Shown here in pieces: positions 8,401 through 14,299 of a DNA stretch of 14,685 bases. How positions within the stretch are numbered: position 1 is the stretch's first letter; each line of letters starts with the position of its first letter. Source of the stretch: Temnopleurus reevesii (Eukaryota > Echinodermata > Echinoidea > Temnopleuroida > Temnopleuridae). The notes below the pieces were generated by a model. It was not told where the DNA came from, ran no database searches, and saw nothing but the letters and a program-made list of their open reading frames with translations. The position numbers and the translations under genes were made by a program. Where the stretch lies: NCBI GenBank assembly GCA_036244855.1, contig BQKZ01000579.1, forward strand, positions 31,325 through 46,009, read 5' to 3'.

Positions 8401-11400
8401 AACGCTCATTGGAGAAAGAATAGTAAAAAACCTCAAGCCATTTACCTGCAACTAAACCTAGGCATTTTCATTTGATCTAACCTTGTTCATATTCAAGATT
8501 AGCAGCTCTGACAAAGTATTACCTGCATTTGCGACATTTGTAAAGCGAGCTGTCTCCTCTCTGTGTGGGAGATGAATTAGCTGGGTCCGAGGCAAGAAGA
8601 TCTGTCGGAATTTCTTGATTTGCTGTAATAACACAACATTTTAAAAGAATGTAAGATGTCATACTAAATCAATAAAATTGGACTACTGGTGTGCCATGCT
8701 AATCCAGAAGCATACAATTCACTACGCATACCTGTACATTTGCATAAATTCATACAAATGCTGAAAAAAACTAAAATGCATTAAATAATTGTACACACCT
8801 CAGAAACCCATACATTGTAAAACAAAAACAGAAAAAACAACAATACTTTACAGTACAGATGATGATTGCAAAATGTTCAGTTGGTATCATTTCAAGTTAG
8901 AATATTATTTCAACAAAGTTTTACAGTAAAAGCTGAAATTTTTGCTGGGGTTTCATTTTTGCGCCTTTCGTGAATATAGATTTGCTAAAATATCAATTCA
9001 TTAGAATGCCCATAGACTTACAAGTGTAGAATAATTTTTAAAAATGTGAAAATAACAACTTGCTAATGTAAACATAGGTCTGAAATTTAGTGAATTCACT
9101 AAAATTTATATATGCTAAATTATTGGCTTTTACAGTACATTTAATTAATAGAACAATTCAGAAATATACTTACAACGAATCTCCTCTGCAAACCGCTCTA
9201 GTCTGTGCTGTTTGAACAGTGAATTTGATGGGTCGCACTGGCACCCCATTGCTTCAAACAATTTCAGTTGCTCCATGAAGCCAGTGTTTGGACTATTAAC
9301 ATATTAAGTAAAGTAAAACAAAATAAATTTCTTTCATTTCATGGACTTATGGATTTAATCTGAATGCTACAATCTGAACTGAACCTTTATCGGACATCAT
9401 ACAAACAACTTTCATGCCATTAATATCTATTGCATTGAAAAAAAAAACTTTTTGTACGGCATTGGTAACTGCATTTGAACCATAACATAAGCAGTAATGA
9501 TACTCTCCTACTCAAAGTTATGATTTTGATAAGGGGATGCCTAAAAATGAAAATTCAAATATCCAGCATATTTCTGAGGAAAGTTTCTTGAATACTTTTA
9601 CAAGCTCAATAGAAATCAGGCACATTTTAAACAAATATCAATTGTAATTTTGCTTCATATATCATTTTCATTTGATCACAAAAGACATAAGCAAGAGCAT
9701 GGAACAGAAAAAGACTAAGACATGGGTAGGCTAATGCAGACCTCCCAACCTTATAGACTAAAAAAGAGGGATGATTTTGCTTTACAAAAATAGGGAAGAA
9801 TAATGATTCCCATAGGAAAATGTAGTACAATTATCATGAAAAATCATAATATGCAATGATGAAAAATCATATATATCCCTCCAAATTCATAATGGTTGGG
9901 AGGTCTGCTAATGCTGGAACACTAGATTTCCAATTAGGTCCATTAAGATTAGATTCCATATTTACCATTTTTAACAACATGTACAGTGTACTGATTATTT
10001 ACCATCCCAGTTAAACCCATGTTGACCCGTATCTTTTATGTTTATACACTACATCTACCAGCCCACCCACCAGCCAACCATTACCATGACAACCATCTCC
10101 CTTCCATCCCATATCACTTCATCCAGGTCAGCCCCCATCACGCCATCCAACATTCCATTCTCTGGACCCCCTCTCATGCATACACGTGGTCATCTCATAT
10201 TACATTACACCGCATGATCCGATTTCCCCACACTCTTCCATAATATTGCTGAGTCTGGAAAATGATGCTGTTTTAGAGCTTAGAGAATAGAATAAAGGCA
10301 CTTGCCATTTAGACTCCAGAGAACGAAGTTGTGTGTTTCATTGAGTGTACTTCATGAATATAAAAGTATCGCAATCAATATGGTGCATTACGTGTCTCTA
10401 TGGATGAAACTGGGTTGATCGACCTTGTATGAAGTCTGAGTTGTGTTTCATAAACCAGGGCAGTGTTTCACCAAGTTAAGAAAGACTTTAAGAATAACTT
10501 TACGCACGCCTGGCATCAATTCTTGTGATGAATAATCGAGAATCTTACGCATATTACACTTGTTATCTTACTCCAGTCTTTCTTAAAGTCGTACGTAACT
10601 TTAAGGACGAATTGGTAAAACGCTACCCTGGTCATAATCATACCTGCCAACCTAAAATTTGACTTCACACTTTTTCAGTAATTTTATTGTTTCTAAGGAG
10701 ATATGAAAATAAAAACAAAATCTGTTAACAATTACAAACAGATCAACATTATGAAATGTACCTGTCTCCTTGAAAGAATTTCCTGTATCCGTTACGTAAT
10801 AAGTTCTTGTCATTCTGACAAAAAAAATGTTTCAGATATTTTACTGCGACGCACATAGGCAACCCGAAAACACTATTAATTCAAGTTCTTTTTTCTCTCT
10901 TCATTGATGCTATATAAACAACAGGTTGTCTTTGGAGACGTGTGTAATGGTGTTATTGTTTTCTGAATAACCGATGCGTGCCCAAAGATGTTGCTACCAC
11001 CTAATGATGGGTAACAGGCTAAGAGTCCGGTTTTTGGTTGGCAGGTACTGTATTGTGGGGGTTTAATTTTCGTGCTTTTCACGGTAAAACTGCTGACCAC
11101 AAATTTTAAACCCGCGAAAATAATCCTTAACAATTTGTATGAAAAATTAACATGCACAGTACTTTCAATGTTTTCAATGCTTTCAATGTTTCAATCACAT
11201 GTATATTTGCATTTCTAATCATAATCTTCACAAACATTCTGTGATTCTACGATCATTCTTTATATTTTTGTCCATTTAAAAGCATTCTTTTGTAGCAGTA
11301 ATCACTTTTTCTCTTTTTTTAAAAAGAATTATTGGTCAAGTCAGAAGATTATCCTTTTTTCATGGATTGTATCCGCAAATTCAATACCCCGCAAAAATGC

Positions 11401-12855
11401 TCATGGACTAACAAACCACAAAAAATTAACACTTCAAAATTATCCCGCTATACAGGATTCATATGAACAACGTCACACCTCTGCAAGCTTACCATGTCTG
11501 AGGACGAATGTCTACAACCTTCTTGAGAGCTGTATAGAGAGGACACTTCTCCTTGTACATGATGTATGCTATGACGACAGATGAGCTTCTTGATACACCC
11601 ATAGCACTGTGAAATAATAAGATACATCAAATTCTTATTTTGCATCATTCTACATTAGGCTCCAGGCCCTTACACTTACAACAAACTGACCTGTATATCG
11701 AGTTCTAACTTCAACATATGACTGGGCCATTTCAGTCTTATTTTGCAACAGGCTTTCCAAAGGTTAAACCAAGGATTAAAAAAATAGACCCGAACTCGGA
11801 ATTCAGACCACGGGTCCACAGAGAATGAATTGGCACAAGAACAAATTTTAGAAAATTATTACAAAATTGAAAACTGCCTGTATTTCAGGCCTTCTTGAAG
11901 ATTAAAATAATAACTGTTAAAATGCAACAAAAATGAGAATAGAAACAACAATTTTTTTTGTTCAGTATTTTTTACCAGTTTTCATTGGGAAAAAATACCA
12001 TAAATCGCCTGCAGGTTGATAGGATTAACGACAAATCACTCATTCCAGCTACATCATGCATAATTATTAAAAATAATTTTCAGGATGGAGTATTTTCATT
12101 TTCATCTGCTCGAAATTAAAGCAACCCTCTTGAGAGATTAAACAAAAAGAGAGATATCTTTCGAACATTCAAATGCTTTATGCCCCAGTCATGTAGGGCC
12201 CCAGAAGCAACAAGATTCAACACGACTCTTCATTCGGGGGGAAGCTAATTGTGAACTGAACAAAGAGTTGTGTTAAATCGTGTTGCTTCCAGGCTTCTAT
12301 GTGACTGGGGACTTAAGCACTAGTCACATAGGGCCCCAGAAGCAACAAGATTCAACATGACTCTTCGTTCGGGGCAGCTAACTGTGAACTGGACAAAGAG
12401 TTGTGTTAAATTGTGTTGCTTCCAGGCTTCTATGTGACTGGGGACTTAAGCACTAGTCACATAGGGCCCCAGAAGCAGCAAGATTCAACACAACTCTTCG
12501 TTCAGGGGTAGCTAACTGTGAACTGAACAAAGAGTTGTGTTAAATTGTGTTGCTTCCGGGCTTCTATATGACTGGGGCCTTACCAGTGCACAAGTATCTT
12601 GCCCTCTTTAGCTGGATCCAAACCATCATCGATGAAGTCCAGGATATTGGATAGATGGGTCAACAAGTCCTCATCGGGCTGGTCCCGGATGTTGACGTGC
12701 TTATGCTTCACGTCTTCAATGGGTATGGTGATCGGCATATTCAATAGACTCAGGACGTGGGTGATCTTTCTCTTCTTGAGGAAGCCTGCAGACTCGGCTG
12801 CATGAAGGTCACCGAGCCACAGACCGGGAAAGATCTCATTGACTTCTAATGTCAT
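5397..12855 (-). CDS. DUSP12: DUSP12/YVH1 dual-specificity phosphatase, seven coding exons (whole gene)
   Basis: The spliced reading frame is exons 12855-12584, 11606-11493, 9292-9174, 8622-8523, 6828-6642, 6155-6107 and 5482-5397, 927 nt in all, giving 308 residues plus TGA. Every intron is GT-AG and phases match (2,2,1,2,0,1). Residues 1-160 are the phosphatase domain: LEVNEIFPGLWLGD at the start, a candidate general acid D58 in RDQPDEDLL, and the P-loop HCAMGVSR at 90-97 with nucleophile C91 and R97. Residues 195-302 are the zinc-binding domain typical of this family, with C198/C201, C242, C267/C270 and C284/C286. Known role of the family: yeast Yvh1 uses the zinc domain to release Mrt4 from pre-60S ribosomal particles, and animal DUSP12 has protein phosphatase activity. 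The protein is shorter than the roughly 340-residue human form, mainly at the N-terminus, in the zinc-domain loop and in the tail after NRVD. The first ATG at 12855 fits the LEV start seen in the family, but an upstream exon cannot be excluded. No transcript evidence is available; the splice model rests on phase and homology. Confidence 0.93.
5636..5805. mobile_element. Degenerate pogo/Tc1-like MITE in DUSP12 intron 6
   Basis: It shares with the 2776 element the order CAGTGG...TATAAAGA, CGCTCTTTATA, TTTTAACCCTG, then AAGGCAGTTTTGACGGTC and the right end CTGAGTTTCTACT. Several small deletions have removed part of the left end, so it is an old copy. It lies inside intron 6 (6106-5483), which otherwise holds no feature I recognise. 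Confidence 0.55.
6107..6155 (-). CDS. DUSP12: DUSP12 exon 6: CPKC zinc knuckle
   Basis: A 49 nt exon after the strong acceptor CCTCTCTACAG. It encodes ISCPKCDSRLGSFNWS (265-280) and the first base of Gly281. C267 and C270 are the second CxxC pair, and KLGSFNW-like sequence is nearly invariant in DUSP12/YVH1. The donor is G|GTAAAA. The exon is too short for simple ORF calling but is fixed by the motif and by phases on both sides. Confidence 0.92.
6501..6561. repeat. GAT microsatellite with repeat end shared with 13246-13270
   Basis: Five TGA/GAT triplets (6501-6515) are followed within about 22 bp by a 25 nt segment, TCATTCAATTCTGAATATTT plus ACGCC (6537-6561). This is identical to 13246-13270, which lies beside the larger GAT microsatellite. 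Co-occurrence of triplet repeat and segment twice suggests two copies of one dispersed element end. It lies in DUSP12 intron 5. Confidence 0.6.
6642..6828 (-). CDS. DUSP12: DUSP12 exon 5: central part of the zinc-binding domain
   Basis: G completes Arg202, then residues 203-264 follow. RALFSQSSVITHEN corresponds to the R(S/A)LF-x-x-SS-(I/V)-x-x-H block of the family. A variable loop with GWHKNKGQSSHGDQG follows, then NKCTSAFIEPVTWMKSFLMG, the diagnostic C-T-S-x-F-I-E-P-V-x-W-M segment with zinc ligand C242. The exon ends GVNEGK in phase 0 at AAG|GTAATG. The acceptor is TTTCTTTCAG. The loop is shorter than in the human protein. Confidence 0.93.
6829..7206. other. Left part of DUSP12 intron 4, no recognised feature
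   Basis: Intronic DNA downstream of the cruciform duplication as the gene is read. It contains scattered short repeats but no open frame or RNA gene that I can support. Confidence 0.6.
7207..7350. repeat. 72 bp direct duplication, each copy with a CCCTAGGG cruciform
   Basis: Two units, 7207-7278 and 7279-7350, read CGAATAG, T-run, CCCTAGGG, A-run, AGT(A/T)ACTATTTTT, GCGCGCATGC and GTCGGCTAAAACAGAC. In the second unit 7281-7318 is a 38 bp palindrome with one mismatched pair and no loop, centred on CCTAGG. The alternating GCGCGCATGC next to it is purine-pyrimidine alternating. The segment sits in DUSP12 intron 4 at the edge of a CpG-rich patch (7250-7440). Confidence 0.85.
7578..7740. mobile_element. 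163 bp near-perfect palindromic element in intron 4
   Basis: The left arm ATATACAATGACTT...CTAAAACTATTCGCA...GAGCATCAGATAGT pairs with the right arm ACTATCTGATATGCTC...TGCGAATAGTTTTA...AAGTCATTGTATAT over about 62 bp. The central part (CTCCCTCAGGCC, GTT, GGCCCTCGGGAG) forms a further GC-rich hairpin, so almost the whole element folds on itself. It has no coding capacity and fits a foldback MITE. A target duplication is not clear. Confidence 0.85.
7741..8522. other. Right part of DUSP12 intron 4, no recognised feature
   Basis: Intronic AT-rich DNA between the palindrome at 7578-7740 and the exon 4 donor. Open frames at 7940-8146 (plus) and 8019-8210 (minus) overlap each other and lack motifs, so they are treated as chance. 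Confidence 0.6.
8523..8622 (-). CDS. DUSP12: DUSP12 exon 4: interdomain linker and first zinc knuckle
   Basis: Encodes the end of Ser169, residues 170-201 and the first two bases of Arg202. The linker contains IPTDLLASDP, similar in layout to the LPQELFAVDP stretch of the human protein. It is followed by SSLYKCRKC, where C198 and C201 form the first CxxC pair of the zinc domain. The acceptor is TATTACAG and the donor is AG|GTAATA. A likely unstructured spacer rich in Ser, Pro, Thr and Gln lies between linker and knuckle. Confidence 0.92.
8922..9137. mobile_element. TA-flanked MITE in DUSP12 intron 3
   Basis: Ends TACAGTAAAAGCTGAAATTT and, as the reverse complement of the right side, TACTGTAAAAGCCAATAATTT bound about 8924-9135 with TA on each side. 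The internal TTTTTGCTGGGGTTTCATTT is reminiscent of a repeat class common in marine invertebrates. The element ends only about 37 bp from the exon 3 donor at 9173. The terminal repeats are imperfect and short. Confidence 0.6.
9174..9292 (-). CDS. DUSP12: DUSP12 exon 3: end of the phosphatase domain and linker
   Basis: T completes Cys129. The exon then encodes residues 130-168, beginning PNTGFMEQLKLFEAMG and ending LERFAEEIR. The N-x-GF-x-x-QL-x-x-(F/Y) pattern is the usual final helix of dual-specificity phosphatases, and the block KLFEAMG...D...S...FKQ(H/Y)RL closely resembles animal DUSP12. The acceptor is TTAATAG and the donor T|GTAAGT is a perfect consensus. It joins in frame to exon 4 through a split Ser codon. 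Confidence 0.92.
9731..9913. mobile_element. 171 bp MITE with 14 bp TIR and 6 bp target duplication
   Basis: Perfect inverted ends CAGACCTCCCAACC and GGTTGGGAGGTCTG bound 9737-9907. CTAATG is repeated directly on both sides (9731-9736, 9908-9913). The inside is AT-rich and contains the twice repeated ATGAAAAATCATA motif. I do not assign a superfamily, since a 6 bp duplication is not typical of the commonest ones. It lies in DUSP12 intron 2. Confidence 0.85.
10055..10245. repeat. C-rich, G-poor strand-asymmetric tract in intron 2
   Basis: About 190 bp are rich in CCA, CAT and CCC with few G, unlike the AT-rich surroundings. The sequence is irregular, so it may be an old degenerate microsatellite. 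The plus-strand open frame over it (10019-10243) is Pro/His-rich only because of the base composition. Confidence 0.5.
10454..10632. mobile_element. ACCAGGG-family MITE in DUSP12 intron 2
   Basis: Terminal ACCAGGGCAGTGTTTCACCA pairs with the right end TTGGTAAAACGCTACCCTGGT. Inner arms AAGAAAGACTTTAAGAATAA and CTTTCTTAAAGTCGTACG also pair. CATAA flanks both sides (10449-10453, 10633-10637), a likely 5 bp target duplication. The related truncated copy is at 3579-3744. The element has no coding capacity. Confidence 0.8.
11048..11455. mobile_element. Possible larger MITE with CTGTAT ends in intron 2
   Basis: The left CTGTATTGTGGG with AATTTTCGTGC resembles the reverse complement of the right end, CTGTATAGCGGG with AATTTTGAAG. 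Inner CCACAAATTTTAAACCCGCG and GCGGGGTATTGAATTTGCGG (reverse strand) may be further related parts. The ends match only partially and TA flanking is seen clearly at the left only. Within it, 11163-11196 has four short tandem copies of TTTCAATG. Confidence 0.4.
11493..11606 (-). CDS. DUSP12: DUSP12 exon 2: catalytic P-loop and following helix
   Basis: The acceptor TTTCACAG precedes T, which completes the catalytic Cys codon (TG+T). The exon then reads AMGVSRSSSVVIAYIMYKEK and continues to VVDIRPQT, residues 92-128, ending with TG of codon 129. The donor is ATG|GTAAGC. The signature HCxxGxxR is complete only after splicing exon 1 to this exon, which strongly supports both junctions. Alternative frames across this exon contain no family motif. 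Confidence 0.93.
11607..12182. other. Part of DUSP12 intron 1 without recognised features
   Basis: AT-rich intronic DNA between exon 2 and the hairpin array. No open frame, RNA gene or convincing inverted repeat was seen. Confidence 0.6.
12183..12577. mobile_element. Three tandem copies of a foldback MITE in DUSP12 intron 1
   Basis: Units 12183-12310, 12322-12443 and 12455-12577 repeat at 133-135 bp, joined by the same linker ACTTAAGCACT. Each unit starts AGTCACATAGGGCCCCAGAA (or a close variant), reads GCAACAAGATTCAACACGACTCTTCG, and ends with the partner AAGAGTTGTGTTAAATTGTGTTGCTTCC then GGCTTCTATGTGACTGGGG, so each folds into a hairpin of about 50 bp per arm. Long motifs are quoted only in parts. 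A solo relative is at 1944-2069. The right end touches the sixth base of intron 1 (donor GTAAGG). Confidence 0.88.
12584..12855 (-). CDS. DUSP12: DUSP12 exon 1: N-terminal half of the phosphatase domain
   Basis: Encodes residues 1-90 plus two bases of codon 91. It runs from MTLEVNEIFPGLWLGD to GKILVH and includes RDQPDEDLL with likely general acid D58. The frame is open nine codons or less upstream (12876), directly after a pyrimidine-rich CTAG that would make a good splice acceptor, so an upstream non-coding or short coding exon is possible. The upstream in-frame TTG at 12864 is not a credible eukaryotic start. The donor TG|GTAAGG at 12583 lies inside the catalytic Cys codon. Confidence 0.93.
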
Positions 12856-12911
12856 CTCGGTCAAAGGGTGAAATGACTAGGGTATAAAAGGGGAGAAAAA
12901 AAAGTGGTGAT

Positions 12912-13092
12912 TATGATGAAAGATAGGTATGGTGATGATGATGATAATGAAGATGATGATGATCGATGATGATCAATGATGATAATGATGATAATGAAGA
13001 TGATGATGATGATGATGATGATGATAGAGGTGATGATGATGATGGTGATGATGATGATGATGATAACATCCCGGTGATTGATGATGATGAAG
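12912..13092. repeat. GAT/GATAAT microsatellite upstream of DUSP12
   Basis: About 180 bp are dominated by GATGAT triplets with interspersed GATAAT and GAAGAT. The reverse strand encodes Ser/His homopolymer frames that are not genes. It lies just upstream of exon 1, in the promoter/5' UTR region or in a 5' intron, and is likely length-variable between individuals. Confidence 0.9.
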
Positions 13093-13226
13093 AGGAGGAA
13101 GAGGAAGAGAATATTATAGGATGAGGATGAGTAGAAGTGGGAGGGGATAGGGGTGGAGGAGAAGGTGGAGGAGGCGGAGGAAGAGGAAGAGAATTAGACA
13201 GAGAAGGGAGAAAGGAAAGGAAAGGA
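13091..13226. repeat. Long purine-rich (GGA/GAA) tract
   Basis: About 135 bp of the plus strand are almost only A and G (AAGAGGAGGAAGAGGAAGAG and similar), with few T or C. Polypurine tracts of this length can adopt triplex structure under supercoiling; this is a property of the base composition and has not been shown here. On the transcribed strand of DUSP12 it is a pyrimidine tract. Confidence 0.85.
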
Positions 13227-13245
13227 TGTAGTTTAGAGGTGTGTA

Positions 13246-13430
13246 TCATTCAATTCTGAATATTTACGCCAGAAGAAGAGAGAAAGATCGAAGATCACCA
13301 TCTTAACGTCTCCATCCGAAAGACGGTATGCGACCAGGCTTCGAACCCACAGGCAGGAACTAACCCAAACTTGTCTAATGACTGTCCCGAACAGCTTGAT
13401 TCCAGGCGCATATGCCACGGCGCCTCAGGG
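13246..13430 (-). mobile_element. tRNA-related SINE-like segment with Pol III B-box
   Basis: On the minus strand 13347-13337 reads GGTTCGAAGCC, a full match to the internal B-box of tRNA promoters. The surrounding sequence reads, on the plus strand, ACGGTATGCGACCAGGCTTC, then GAACCCACAGGCAGGAACTA. The left end (13246-13270) is shared exactly with 6537-6561. I could not fit a complete tRNA cloverleaf or a clear A-box, so it is called a SINE-like or tRNA-derived fragment, not a tRNA gene. Confidence 0.5.
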
Positions 13431-13891
13431 AGAAGGATAAAGGTTGAAGATAAATAGGCTCAGCGTGAAGGGGGGGGGGGCACAAAGAAGAATGCCTAGG
13501 CCAAGATATCTTGGCGTCGCTTTTTTTCACGCACATCTTATATAGCCATATTGTCTCATTTGAATCTCCAAGGGATCCAACATATTGTTGCTACATACAT
13601 TTTTTTTTTAAAGTTTTTTGAAAAGATTTTACCTGGAAATTTAAAAAAGTGCCTGTGTTCTGCGATATCTTTTGACTTTTTGTACACAATTCTTCTTTTG
13701 GGGGGAGAAGAAGGTGATGATCGAGGGGCTATTTGAAAATAAAGCGAGGCAAAGTTATCGCCATATCGGTCAAGTAATGTTACAGATATCGGCGTTACTA
13801 AAGTTATAGTATGAAGGCAATGGACGACTTCTAAACTTCACTTTACGGACATGAAAGAAATAAAATCATTCATTGATTCAATTTCAATCAT
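13431..13891. other. Upstream DNA without a recognised gene
   Basis: Contains a run of ten G near 13470, the 16 bp perfect palindrome GCCAAGATATCTTGGC at 13500-13515 and a short imperfect inverted repeat around 13752-13795 (CGCCATATCGG against GATATCGGCG). No open frame here is supported. Confidence 0.55.
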
Positions 13892-13909
13892 CATGACTCA
13901 TGAGTCATG
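13892..13909. promoter_or_regulatory. 18 bp palindrome of two overlapping AP-1/bZIP sites
   Basis: CATGACTCATGAGTCATG is a perfect palindrome holding ATGACTCAT and ATGAGTCAT, each the extended consensus bound by AP-1/GCN4-type bZIP dimers, with a shared AT at the centre. It lies about 1.04 kb upstream of the DUSP12 start codon. Chance is possible for one site, but two overlapping perfect sites in a full palindrome is less so. Activity is inferred only. Confidence 0.45.
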
Positions 13910-14299
13910 TACAGATGTATGACATGTTCGGTAGAAAAATCAATTGGTTTGGAGGAGTTTCTAAACAGCTTCTGAAATTGAGCTATATTAAGAAGACAGT
14001 TGAAAGTCAGAAACTGTTCCTTACCTTCTCCAAACCGATGAAAAAATATATCTAAATAATAAAAAAATAGTCTAGATCGCACTACCAGTCCCACATACCA
14101 GTTTCCGTGTCTGTACTGTGTCAATCCGTGTCTGCATGTCTGACACAGTGACACAGAAAAGAACGGAAGTCACGTCAAGTACCAGTTATCAGTTATATTT
14201 AATCAAAAATGAAAGCCGAGTGGTGGTAATGGGGCATTCATATGAGCTTATCGTATATCATATCAATAATCATACTTACATTTACACAGGATATATAAG
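13910..14299. other. Upstream DNA, possible non-coding first exon donor
   Basis: Near 14025 the minus strand has GGAGAAG|GTAAGG, a good splice donor, which could end a 5' UTR exon joined to the acceptor-like CTAG before 12876. This is speculative. A short hairpin with stems ACTGTGTCA (14115-14123) and TGACACAGT (14141-14149) lies close by. No protein is recognised. Confidence 0.3.

Noticed and set aside
10019..10243. 74-codon Pro/His-rich plus-strand frame
   Set aside because: Explained by a C-rich, G-poor tract; no homology pattern or conserved motif seen.
12599..12805. 68-codon plus-strand frame
   Set aside because: It is the antisense of DUSP12 exon 1, whose minus-strand translation is clearly the phosphatase domain.
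12856..12864. Start of DUSP12 at 12864 (TTG), three codons upstream
   Set aside because: TTG is not a usual eukaryotic start; ATG at 12855 is directly before the conserved LEV segment.
12883..12890. TATAAAAG on the plus strand, a good TATA box match
   Set aside because: It faces away from DUSP12 into the microsatellite, with no plus-strand gene behind it; on the minus strand it is part of a pyrimidine-rich, acceptor-like stretch.
12911..13249. 112-codon minus-strand frame rich in Ser, His and Pro
   Set aside because: It is the translation of the GAT microsatellite and the polypurine tract; no domain, only low complexity.
13300..13420. A complete tRNA gene
   Set aside because: Only the B-box is convincing; no cloverleaf with acceptor stem and anticodon arm could be fitted by eye.
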